Shown here piece by piece: positions 37,474 to 45,774 of a DNA stretch of 47,904 nt; the stretch's first letter is position 1, and the number at the start of each line of letters is the position of its first letter. The notes under the pieces were generated by a model. That model saw nothing but the letters and a program-made list of their open reading frames with translations. It was not told the DNA's origin and searched no databases. The translations under genes were made by a program, and so were the position numbers. Origin of the DNA: Gammaproteobacteria bacterium (lineage in GTDB: Bacteria; Pseudomonadota; Gammaproteobacteria; Pseudomonadales; Porticoccaceae); assembly GCA_003235325.1 (NCBI GenBank), contig QJWQ01000008.1:1-47904 (forward strand), read 5' to 3'.

Positions 37474-38877
37474 ATGGCACTACAGATTTACAATACTCTC
37501 ACCCGCGGCAAGAGGCGCTTTCACCCCATCGAGCCCGGCAAAATCCGCATGTACGTCTGTGGCAATACCGTCTACGACTACGCCCATATCGGTCATGCCC
37601 GGGTCATGGTGGCCTTTGATGTCATCGTGCGCTATTTGCGGTCCCAAGGCTGGGACGTCACCTATGCCAGGAATATCACCGATATCGACGACAAGATCAT
37701 CAACCGTGCCAGGGAAAACGGCGAACCGTTCACCGCACTGACCGCCCGCATGATCGAGGCGCAGCACGAGGACGAAAGGGCGCTGGGGGTGTTGCCACCG
37801 GACATTGAGCCCCGGGCCACGGAGCATATCGACGACATCATCGACATGGTGCAGATTCTGATCGACAACCACTATGCCTACCAGGCCGATAACGGCGATG
37901 TCTATTACCGGATCCGACGATTTCCTGACTACGGCAAGCTCAGTGGCAGAAATCCGGAGGATCTGCTGGCCGGTGCCCGGGTCGAGATCGGCGAAGCCAA
38001 GGAAGATCCCCGGGATTTCGCCCTCTGGAAAGCGGCTGATGACGACGAGCCCGGCTGGAACTCCCCCTGGGGCTGGGGCCGGCCGGGCTGGCATATCGAG
38101 TGTTCCGCCATGTCCACCTGTCACCTGGGTGAAACCTTTGATATTCATGGTGGCGGCCCGGACCTGCCGTTTCCCCATCACGAAAATGAAATCGCCCAGA
38201 GCGAGGCGGCCACCGGCAAACATTATGTTCATGTCTGGATGCACGCCGGCGCTGTTCGGGTGGACGATGAGAAAATGTCCAAGTCTCTGGGCAATTTTTT
38301 CACCATTCGCGAGGTGCTGACAAAATACCATCCGGAGGTGATCCGGTTTTTTCTGATTTCCAGCCACTACCGCAGCCCGATCAATTATTCCGAAGACAAC
38401 CTCATCGAGGCCAAGGCCGGCCTGGACCGGTTTTACAGCGGCCTGCGGCAATTTGCCCAGATACAACCCGCAAGCCTGGATCAACTCGCCACGGAGCCGG
38501 TTTATCGGCGCTTTGTCGAGGCCATGGATGACGACTTCAATACCCGGGAGGCGGTGGCCCTGATGTTTGACGTGCTGCGGGATTTGAACGCGGCGGCCAG
38601 GGATGGAAAAGATGCCGAGGCCCGCCGACTCGCGGCCGTATTGAAGGCACTGGCCGGGATTTTCGGATTATTGCAGGAAAATCCCGAACACTTTTTCAAG
38701 GGGACCGGTGCATCCGCAGGCCTTGACGATGGCCAAATCGAGCAATTGATTCAGCAGCGCAACGACGCCCGCAAAAGCCGCGATTTTGCCGGTGCGGATC
38801 GAATCCGCGACCAGCTTCTTGCCCAGGGCATCGTCCTGGAGGATTTCCGGGAGGGAACCCGCTGGCGGCGGGAATAG
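37474..38877 (+). CDS. cysS: Cysteinyl-tRNA synthetase
   Basis: CysS charges tRNA-Cys. The 467-residue class I synthetase has MYVCGNTVYDYAHIGHAR with a zinc Cys and the HIGH motif, the WHIECSAMS and HHENEIAQSEA zinc ligands, KMSKS (DEKMSKSLGNFF) and the DALR-type C-terminal domain. It is probably transcribed with glnS. Its stop lies six bases from the convergent nhaA stop, and no terminator is evident there. Confidence 0.98.
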   Translation: MALQIYNTLTRGKRRFHPIEPGKIRMYVCGNTVYDYAHIGHARVMVAFDVIVRYLRSQGWDVTYARNITDIDDKIINRARENGEPFTALTARMIEAQHEDERALGVLPPDIEPRATEHIDDIIDMVQILIDNHYAYQADNGDVYYRIRRFPDYGKLSGRNPEDLLAGARVEIGEAKEDPRDFALWKAADDDEPGWNSPWGWGRPGWHIECSAMSTCHLGETFDIHGGGPDLPFPHHENEIAQSEAATGKHYVHVWMHAGAVRVDDEKMSKSLGNFFTIREVLTKYHPEVIRFFLISSHYRSPINYSEDNLIEAKAGLDRFYSGLRQFAQIQPASLDQLATEPVYRRFVEAMDDDFNTREAVALMFDVLRDLNAAARDGKDAEARRLAAVLKALAGIFGLLQENPEHFFKGTGASAGLDDGQIEQLIQQRNDARKSRDFAGADRIRDQLLAQGIVLEDFREGTRWRRE

Positions 38878-38883
38878 CTTCTT

Positions 38884-40095
38884 CTATTCTGCGGAGGTCT
38901 GGTTCGGGGGCTTGTCGGGGGCACCTGACGGCGCCTTCAAGCACCAGTTCAGAATCAGGTAGCCGAACAAGGCTGAACTGACCGAGCCCAGTAAAATGCC
39001 CAGGCGGTCATCAACAATCTGGTTCACCTGGCTGCCCTCAAAGGCCAGGGAACTGATGAACAGGCTCATGGTAAATCCAATACCGCAGAGCACGGCAACG
39101 CCGTAGAGCTTGAGCCAGTCGATATCCTCCGGCAACTTCGCCAGTTTCAGTTGTACTGCCAGCCAGCAGAAGCCCATAACGCCCAATTGATTGCCCAGGA
39201 ATAGTCCCAGAGCGATACCCAGGGGAATGGGCGACAGGATCGAATCCAGTCCCAGACCCGCCAGAGAGATGCCGGTATTGGCAAAGGCAAACAGGGGCAG
39301 GATAAAGAAGGCAACGGTGGGATGCAGATCGTGCTCCAGTTTTTCCAGCAACGACTTGCCGGTATTTTCCCTGGAGCCCAGGGGAATGAAAAAAGCCAGC
39401 AGAACACCGGCCAGCGTGGCGTGGACCCCGGACTTGAGCACGGCGGTCCACATCACCAGGCCCACGAGCAGGTAAGGTGGCAGGGAACTGACTCCCCGCT
39501 TGTTGAGTATTGTTAGCACTACAAGACAACCGCCAGCAATATACAACGAGACCACCGAGATGTCCGCGGTGTAAAACAGGGCAATGATGACGATGGCACC
39601 CAGGTCATCAATAATGGCCAGCGTCATCAGGAACAGCTTCAGCGACTGGGGGACGCGATTGCCCAACAGTGACAAGACGCCCAGGGCAAAGGCAATATCG
39701 GTGGCGGAGGGAATCGCCCAGCCCTGGACAGCGCTGCTGTTGTCATGATTGAAGGCGACGTAGATCAGCGCGGGAACGCTCATGCCGCCCAGGGCGCCAA
39801 TAATAGGCAGGGTGACCTTGGCGGGGTCGGACAGTTCCCCCTGGAACATCTCCCGCTTGATCTCGAGCCCCACCAGAAAGAAAAACACGGCCATCAGGCC
39901 GTCGTTTATCCACAACAGCAGGGGCTTGGCAATTTCAAATCCGCCGATGGCCACCACCACCCGGGTATCCAGCAGGCCAGCGTAAAGGGGTTTCAGTGGC
40001 GAGTTTTCCACCAGCATGGCGATGATGGCCGCCAACACCAGAAGGATGCCGCTGGCAGACTCCAGTCTTAAAAACTCCCGAATGGTATTTATCAT
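38884..40095 (-). CDS. nhaA: Na+/H+ antiporter NhaA
   Basis: NhaA exports Na+ in exchange for H+ across the inner membrane. The 403-residue protein has about 12 membrane segments. Key motifs are the [18 protein letters not shown] segment and IIDDLGAI with the adjacent Asp pair that carries ions, plus PLFAFANTG. The ATG at 40095 has GGGGA at about five bases; an ATG at 40107 lies within that site and is rejected. It is the second Na+/H+-type exchanger in the window besides the CPA1 antiporter. This fits a marine or saline habitat but does not prove it. Confidence 0.96.
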   Translation of the reverse strand: MINTIREFLRLESASGILLVLAAIIAMLVENSPLKPLYAGLLDTRVVVAIGGFEIAKPLLLWINDGLMAVFFFLVGLEIKREMFQGELSDPAKVTLPIIGALGGMSVPALIYVAFNHDNSSAVQGWAIPSATDIAFALGVLSLLGNRVPQSLKLFLMTLAIIDDLGAIVIIALFYTADISVVSLYIAGGCLVVLTILNKRGVSSLPPYLLVGLVMWTAVLKSGVHATLAGVLLAFFIPLGSRENTGKSLLEKLEHDLHPTVAFFILPLFAFANTGISLAGLGLDSILSPIPLGIALGLFLGNQLGVMGFCWLAVQLKLAKLPEDIDWLKLYGVAVLCGIGFTMSLFISSLAFEGSQVNQIVDDRLGILLGSVSSALFGYLILNWCLKAPSGAPDKPPNQTSAE

Positions 40096-40392
40096 TATTT
40101 TCCCCATTTGATGGTTTCAGACAATCTACCATGAACAGGGAATTTGAAAAACTCTCAATTTTTGGGGTTATCTTCGGAGCCGGAACGAGACGACAGCCCA
40201 CAGGGTCGACTTTTCAGGAGACCGGCTGATTGCATCGACTTTAACCTGCCCTCTGCCACCAGGCGGCTTGAGGCATGGTTAACAAACCCGGGCCGGGGTT
40301 ACAAAAATCACCGCTGTCTTCAACGTCCGGGAAATCGCTTTGTCGTACAATGCAAACCGGTGGGACCGTTGAATCACTATGGCAAGAATGGA

Positions 40393-40590
40393 ATGAGCAT
40401 GTTGATGAAATCGAGAATGAAACTGGCCCTGATCGCAGTGTTATCCCTTCTGGCCAGCGGTTGTGTTGGCACCATCGTCGGTGCGGCAACCGATGTCGCC
40501 ATTGAAGTGGTCAAGGTGCCGTTCAAGGTTACCGGCGCCGTTATTGACGTGGCGACAGGGGATGACGACGAAGACGAAGACGAGGACTGA
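40393..40590 (+). CDS. Small lipoprotein with acidic tail
   Basis: A 65-residue protein with a lipoprotein signal: basic start (MKSRMKLAL), hydrophobic core and LASGC lipobox, giving a mature protein of about 40 residues. The mature part is hydrophobic and Val/Ala-rich and ends in a run of Asp/Glu. I know no function. Several in-frame ATGs (40393, 40399, 40405, 40417) could be the start; GGA at 40390–40392 favours 40399 or 40393. A long upstream in-frame extension from 40144 is rejected as non-coding. The 285-base gap before it shows no clear element. Confidence 0.72.
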   Translation: MSMLMKSRMKLALIAVLSLLASGCVGTIVGAATDVAIEVVKVPFKVTGAVIDVATGDDDEDEDED

Positions 40591-40635
40591 GAGCAGGACC
40601 AGGAAGCTTACAAGCAAAATTCCGGGAACCAGACC

Positions 40636-41718
40636 CTAACTCACGGCACCCAGTTTTTTCGCCAGATTCTGCCGAAACTGCGGATTTTCAGTACTCGTTC
40701 GCCAGCCCTGCAAATGTTGCTCGACCAGGGCCTTGAGAGCACTGACGTGCAGCGCATTGTCGTTAAGGGCCTCGATATACTCGAATTTTTCGCCCCCGGC
40801 CTTGAGAAAATACTCCCGGTTTTCCACCGCGATTTCCTCAATGGTTTCCAGGCAGTCCGAGGAAAAGCCCGGGCAGAATACCTGTACCGACTCAACACCC
40901 ATGCGGGGCAGGGACTTCAGGGTCTCGTCAGTATAGGGTTGCAGCCACTCCTCCCGGCCAAAACGGGATTGAAAGGTGGTCAGGTAATCGTCGTTGTTAA
41001 TACCAAGGACATCCGCGATCAGCCGTGAGGTCTTGCGGCACTCACAGTGGTAGGGATCGCCCCTGAGCAGGTATTTTTTGGGAATCCCGTGGTAACTGAG
41101 AATCAGTTTGTCTGCCTTGCCATGCTGTTGCTGGTGCTGCTGGATATGTTGAGCGCACGCCTCTATATAGGGCTCGAAATCGTGGTAATGGTTGACGAAG
41201 CGCAATTCCGGCAACCAGCGGCGCTGGACAAAATCGGCGGCGATGGCGTCAAAGGTGGACGCGGTAGTCGTGGCTGAATACTGGGGATAAAGGGGCAGCA
41301 CCAGCAGTTTTCTGACATCGCTGTCCAGCATTTTCTGGATCACGGCGCCTATGGATGGTGTGCCGTAACGCATGGCGAAATCGACGACCAGGTGTTCTCC
41401 CCAGGTTTGCTCGAGAGCGGTCCTCAAGGCGATCGCCTGGTTGCGGGTATTCACCATCAGGGGCGAACCCTGTTCGGTCCAGACGGCGGCGTAAGCCCTG
41501 GCGGAGCGGGCCGGGCGAATTCGCAGGATGACGCCGTGAAGAATCATCCACCAGAGAAGACGGGGTGTTTCCACCACCCGGGGGTCGGCCAGAAATTCCC
41601 CAAGATACCTGCGCAGGGCTTTCGGTGTCGCACTGTCCGGGGTTCCCAGATTGGTGATCAGCACGCCTATCCTGCCATTGTTCAGGTGGCTGAAGTCGTT
41701 TGCCCCAATATACTTCAT
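40636..41718 (-). CDS. hemH: Ferrochelatase
   Basis: HemH inserts Fe2+ into protoporphyrin IX, the last step of haem synthesis. The 360-residue protein has GVLITNLGTPDS, the SYHGIPKKYL active-site His motif, PLYPQYSATT and FCPGFSSDCLETIEEI with the conserved Glu residues. The ATG at 41718 is the likely start (a TTG precedes it). It stands alone on the minus strand. Confidence 0.97.
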   Translation of the reverse strand: MKYIGANDFSHLNNGRIGVLITNLGTPDSATPKALRRYLGEFLADPRVVETPRLLWWMILHGVILRIRPARSARAYAAVWTEQGSPLMVNTRNQAIALRTALEQTWGEHLVVDFAMRYGTPSIGAVIQKMLDSDVRKLLVLPLYPQYSATTTASTFDAIAADFVQRRWLPELRFVNHYHDFEPYIEACAQHIQQHQQQHGKADKLILSYHGIPKKYLLRGDPYHCECRKTSRLIADVLGINNDDYLTTFQSRFGREEWLQPYTDETLKSLPRMGVESVQVFCPGFSSDCLETIEEIAVENREYFLKAGGEKFEYIEALNDNALHVSALKALVEQHLQGWRTSTENPQFRQNLAKKLGAVS

Positions 41719-41872
41719 CAACGAATTTTTCCAGTGAGCTAGCGTGGCATTCTACCCGGTCAACGGCGAATGCTATAGCGGCGACTGTCAAACTGCTGGC
41801 CGGATCACAGATAAAAGCACGGGCCGGGTTGTCAGGAGGTGGGTAGCGCGGTGTTGCAGCGGGAGAGGTTAA

Positions 41873-42178
41873 TCAGAAATAACCGAACAGAATCCAGCTG
41901 ACATAGGCGATTAAAACCAGGAGCAGAGGCAGGACAATGAGAAACACCTTGCGTGCCCGGTCCACCATGGCCGCACTTCGTTCCTGAAGGGATTCGGCCC
42001 GGTCCTGCAGTTTGGCGGCCCTGGCCTGCTGATCCCGCACCAGGGTAAATTGTTGTTCCTGGAGATCCAGGGCCTGCTTTTGACGTTCCAGCTGCAGGCG
42101 CTGGTTATCCCGGATTTCGGTCAGAAGGGGGATCAACTGGCCCAGGCTTTCCTGATTGGTTTCCGGTTCCCGATTCAT
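41873..42178 (-). CDS. Small coiled-coil membrane protein of unknown function
   Basis: A 101-residue protein. Residues about 12–70 form a long Gln/Glu/Arg-rich coiled coil (IRDNQRLQLERQKQALDLQEQQ…), followed by one C-terminal membrane segment (VFLIVLPLLLVLIAYVSWILF). So it is a tail-anchored helix. The ATG at 42178 has a GAGG seven to eight bases upstream. I recognise no family; the length and design suggest a scaffold or adaptor. Confidence 0.75.
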   Translation of the reverse strand: MNREPETNQESLGQLIPLLTEIRDNQRLQLERQKQALDLQEQQFTLVRDQQARAAKLQDRAESLQERSAAMVDRARKVFLIVLPLLLVLIAYVSWILFGYF

Positions 42179-42302
42179 AGGCAATCCTCACTCCCGTTTA
42201 ATGTGCTGGCGGCAGCATTGCCCGGGAAAATTCAGGACACGGACCCGCCGCGCCTGCCATTTTAACATTGTCACTCACCGGTGAATGGCCTCTAATGTAC
42301 TG

Positions 42303-43808
42303 ATGAATAATACACTCTACCTGATTCTGGACCAGGGTGGCCACAGCAGCCGGGCCCTGATCTTTGATGACACCGGGCAGTTGCATGGCGCCGGTCGCTG
42401 CAGTGTCGACAGCCGTCGTCCGCGGCCGGGTTATGTGGAGCAGGACCCTCCGGCCCTGGTGCAGAGTCTGCGGGATGCTGCCGCCCAGGCCATGGCGCAA
42501 CTATCGGATGGGGCAGCAGCCAGGGTTGCCTGTGCCGGCCTGGTCACCCAACGTTCCAGCATGGTCTGCTGGCGCCGGGGTTCGGGGCAACCTCTGACCC
42601 CGGTGCTGAGTTGGCAGGATACCCGCGCCGCAGAGTGGCTGGCATCGCTGGCCTTCGATAGGGAGTGGCTACGGCAAAAAACCGGACTGGTGGCCAATGC
42701 CCACTACGGTGCCAGCAAGATCCGCTGGTGCCTGGACCAGATTCCTGCTGTCGAAATGGCACATGCCAGCGGCGACCTGGTCTGTGCCTCGCTGGCCGCT
42801 TTCCTGGCCCAGGCCCTCACCGGCTCCCGTGAGGTGGCGGTGGATCCGGGCAATGGCTCCCGAACACTGCTGCTGAACTGCAATAGTCTTCGCTGGGATT
42901 CGGAACTGCTGCAACTGTTTGGCATTCCCGCCGACGTGCTGCCCGTGCTGCGGCCTACCCTCCATGCCTATGGCGAGCTCAATATCGGTGATCGCAGGAT
43001 TCCCCTGCAACTGGTCAATGGCGACCAGTGCAGCGCCTTTTTTGCCAACGGTGACCTGAACCCGACCGCCGCTTATATCAATGCAGGTACAGGTGCCTTT
43101 ATAGCCCATACTCTGGACCCCTCGCCCGGAGCTGTGGCATCAGGCCTGCCGCCGGGTTTGTTAAAAACACCGGTGGTTTGCCAGGCCGATAGCTGCCGGT
43201 TTGTCTGCGAAGGCACGGTCAACGGAGCGGCTGACGCCCTGGATTTTGGTGCCAGGGCGCTGGGGCTTGGGCAATACCGGGAACTGGACCGGTGGTGGGC
43301 GCAACAAGCCGAGTTGCAGGCGCCGATGCCGCTGTTTCTCAACGGCATAGGTGGGCTGGGCTCGCCATTCTGGCGACCGGATTTCAACAGTCAATTTGTT
43401 TTTGCTGATATCAGTGAAGACGCCTGTGACAACGAGCTGAAGATGCTGGCGATCCTGGAAAGTATCGTTTTCCTGCTGGCAGTCAACCTGGAGATTATGG
43501 TTCGCCACGGCATGCCAGTGGATCGACTGGTGGTGTCCGGCGGTGTGTCGGCCTTTGGCGCCTTCTGCCAGTCCCTGGCTGACCTGTCCGGACTGCCGGT
43601 GTTCCGGCCGGATACGGTTGAAGCTACCGCCAGGGGCGCTGCCTTTCAGCTGCTGTCAGCCCGGCCGAAGGGTATTGATCGCTGGCGACCGGATTCCGGG
43701 GTGACGTTTTGCTCAGAGGACGATCCATCCGGCGAACACCGGTCATCGGCCATTCGCCGCCGCTACCGCTTATGGCGGCTACGGATGCCGCCCATTCCGT
43801 CAGCCTGA
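42303..43808 (+). CDS. FGGY-family carbohydrate kinase, glycerol kinase-like
   Basis: A 501-residue kinase of the FGGY family with both actin-like domains: LDQGGHSSRALIFD phosphate-binding loop, NGDQCSAFF with the catalytic Asp, INAGTGAFI, and VVSGGVSAFGAFCQ with the second phosphate loop. Overall it is nearest to glycerol kinase. However, the glycerol-contacting Arg-Glu pair of GlpK (IGITNQRETT) is here LVTQRSSM, so the Glu is Ser. Substrate may therefore differ. The start is set to match GlpK; an ATG at 42285 is possible. It is convergent with the G3P dehydrogenase gene, overlapping by nine bases. Confidence 0.88.
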   Translation: MNNTLYLILDQGGHSSRALIFDDTGQLHGAGRCSVDSRRPRPGYVEQDPPALVQSLRDAAAQAMAQLSDGAAARVACAGLVTQRSSMVCWRRGSGQPLTPVLSWQDTRAAEWLASLAFDREWLRQKTGLVANAHYGASKIRWCLDQIPAVEMAHASGDLVCASLAAFLAQALTGSREVAVDPGNGSRTLLLNCNSLRWDSELLQLFGIPADVLPVLRPTLHAYGELNIGDRRIPLQLVNGDQCSAFFANGDLNPTAAYINAGTGAFIAHTLDPSPGAVASGLPPGLLKTPVVCQADSCRFVCEGTVNGAADALDFGARALGLGQYRELDRWWAQQAELQAPMPLFLNGIGGLGSPFWRPDFNSQFVFADISEDACDNELKMLAILESIVFLLAVNLEIMVRHGMPVDRLVVSGGVSAFGAFCQSLADLSGLPVFRPDTVEATARGAAFQLLSARPKGIDRWRPDSGVTFCSEDDPSGEHRSSAIRRRYRLWRLRMPPIPSA

Positions 43809-44993
43809 GGGGTCAGGCAGCCTGATCCCGGCTGTATCCAGTCCGGACTTGCCGGGGCCGAGGTTTTTTCGGGCGAGAGCAATGACTTTTTCCGCTGTGG
43901 CGCGGTAGCCGGTCAGCTTGCCGCCGTAAATGGCGATATAGGCGGGCCTTGCCCTGTCGTCGGTGACCAGATTGACCTCGCGACTGCGGGCAAAGGGCCT
44001 GCCGTCACTGTCCGGCAACACGCGAAGTCCCGCCATCCGTTCCACCACCTGTGCCTCCGGTTGTGTGGCAAAAGCCGGAAACCAGGTTTGAAGGACGTTG
44101 AGCAGGTAGCGCTCCTCATCCGGCAGAGGTGCCACCTGATCCGGGGAACCCTCGAACCGGGTCTCCGTGGTACCCAGCAGTGTTCGTCCGTGCCAGGGCA
44201 GGACAAACACCGCGCGCCCGTCCTCGGGGGATTCCAGATAGAAACAGCTTTGGCTCAGTTGCCGATCCAGCACCAGGTGGGTGCCCTGGACCAGGTCGAT
44301 GGCCGGCATTGGCGGTTGCGGCGAAAGCTGTTCGGCCACCAGGTTGACCCAGGGTCCGGCAGCATTGACCAGTACCCTGGCGTGCAAAGTCCGTTGCCGA
44401 CCTGGTTCGCCGACGCTTAACTTATAACCCTGCCCGGTGCTTTCGGCACTTTCCAGCCTGGCGGGGCAGAGCAGATGGGCGCCCAGTGATGCGGCAGACT
44501 GGATCACCGCTTCGGTCAGCTTTCGATCGTCGGTCTGGGCGTCCTGAAAGCAGTAGACCGCCTGCAGGTTCTCCGTACTGATCTGGCTCAGGGACGACCA
44601 TTCCGATTTTGGCACCCGGAAAAACCGGTGTTCTTTCTGCAGGCCACCGAGCAGGGTATAGAGGGACAGACCGAGCCTGAGCTGCCAGGGCCGGTACCGG
44701 GAATCGCGGTATACCGGAATATAGAACCGGTTCAACGCCACAAGGTGGGGCGCAATGGTGCAGAGAATGTTCCGTTCCCGCAGACTTTCCCGAACCAGTC
44801 GAAACTGTCGCTGCTGCAGATAGCGCAGACCGCCATGAATCAACTTGCTGGATTTGCTGGAGGTGCCGGCGGCCCAGTGGCTTTTCTCGATCACCACCGT
44901 GGCGAAACCGGCAGCGGCGGCGGCCTGGGCGACGCCGGCGCCGTGAATGCCGCCGCCAATGACGGCGATATCAAAATTGGTCTGGTCGGTCAC
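43800..44993 (-). CDS. Short FAD-dependent glycerol-3-phosphate dehydrogenase-like protein
   Basis: A 397-residue FAD protein with the GGGIHGAGVAQAAAAAGF dinucleotide-binding motif, SSKSSKLIHGGLRYL, VLVNAAGPWVNLVAE and the AIYGGKLTGYR motif of aerobic GlpD. E. coli GlpD has about 100 more residues (a C-terminal cap domain); this protein ends shortly after the GGKLTGYR motif. It may oxidise glycerol-3-phosphate to dihydroxyacetone phosphate, or a related substrate. It overlaps the glycerophosphodiesterase gene upstream by four bases, so the two are translationally coupled. Confidence 0.88.
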   Translation of the reverse strand: MTDQTNFDIAVIGGGIHGAGVAQAAAAAGFATVVIEKSHWAAGTSSKSSKLIHGGLRYLQQRQFRLVRESLRERNILCTIAPHLVALNRFYIPVYRDSRYRPWQLRLGLSLYTLLGGLQKEHRFFRVPKSEWSSLSQISTENLQAVYCFQDAQTDDRKLTEAVIQSAASLGAHLLCPARLESAESTGQGYKLSVGEPGRQRTLHARVLVNAAGPWVNLVAEQLSPQPPMPAIDLVQGTHLVLDRQLSQSCFYLESPEDGRAVFVLPWHGRTLLGTTETRFEGSPDQVAPLPDEERYLLNVLQTWFPAFATQPEAQVVERMAGLRVLPDSDGRPFARSREVNLVTDDRARPAYIAIYGGKLTGYRATAEKVIALARKNLGPGKSGLDTAGIRLPDPSG

Positions 44994-45730
44994 AGGGCGT
45001 GGTGGGCCAGGCCATTGAGCATGCCGGCAATATCAAAGGTCTCCACCATGTCGGCACCCCGCTGGAAAAGATCGACAGCCTGTTCCGGATCGGTTACCTC
45101 ATAGACCACCAGCTTGGTATTTGGCAGGTCGAGGCTGACGTCCCCGGGAATTTTTTCCTGGTCACAAAAAACAAATTCCGGCTGGATTGCGGAGACCACC
45201 GGGGCTGCCAGATCCTGCCATTGCTGCAGCACCATGCCCAGGCGGGAAAAGCCGCGATGATGGGCGTATTCGATAAAGGCATTGTCAAAACTGATCAGCA
45301 CCACCCGGTCCAGCACCTCATCCAGAATCGCGGTGATCTTTTCTAAGGCGTTTTGCGCGCCCACCAGGTGCAAGCCGGCCCGTTTCAGTTCAACGAAAGC
45401 GGTGGTGTCCTGATGGGTCTGCAAAAGCGCCGCCAGGTTCTCGAGAGTGGCGATATTTTCGTCGGTGTAACGGTTGCCGAGACGCTCCGGTTCAAAAGCC
45501 GGACACCGCTGCAATTCGGCCAGTGTCATCAGGTGGATACCGTTTTTCATGCCGCTGATGCGCATCATCAGGACATCGTGGTACAGCACCGGCTGGCCGT
45601 CGGCGCTGAACAGGATATCGGTTTCGATATAACGGGCGCCAGCCTCGATGGCCCGACTCAGGGACAGCAGGGTGTTTTCCGGATACAGGGCCTGGTAGCC
45701 CCGGTGTGCGACCAGTCGTTGAGCCAGCAT
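44990..45730 (-). CDS. Glycerophosphodiester phosphodiesterase
   Basis: A 246-residue TIM-barrel enzyme of the GlpQ/UgpQ family, cytoplasmic since it lacks a signal peptide. Motifs are VAHRGYQALYPENTLLS (catalytic His and Arg), YIETDILFSADGQPVLYHD (metal ligands and second His) and VELKRAG. It cleaves glycerophosphodiesters to glycerol-3-phosphate and an alcohol. The next gene, four bases overlapping, encodes a G3P dehydrogenase, so product can be passed directly to glycolysis. Confidence 0.93.
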   Translation of the reverse strand: MLAQRLVAHRGYQALYPENTLLSLSRAIEAGARYIETDILFSADGQPVLYHDVLMMRISGMKNGIHLMTLAELQRCPAFEPERLGNRYTDENIATLENLAALLQTHQDTTAFVELKRAGLHLVGAQNALEKITAILDEVLDRVVLISFDNAFIEYAHHRGFSRLGMVLQQWQDLAAPVVSAIQPEFVFCDQEKIPGDVSLDLPNTKLVVYEVTDPEQAVDLFQRGADMVETFDIAGMLNGLAHHAL

Positions 45731-45774
45731 ATCGTTCGTACTCCGTGCAGCACCGGGAGTTTGCAGGTCCGGCG

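Noticed and set aside
40144..40392. N-terminal extension of the small lipoprotein
   Set aside because: The lipoprotein signal must be at the N-terminus, so an 83-residue upstream extension is not credible.
43073..43508. Minus-strand open frames inside the FGGY kinase gene
   Set aside because: They are antisense to a conserved kinase, lack start signals and show no family similarity.
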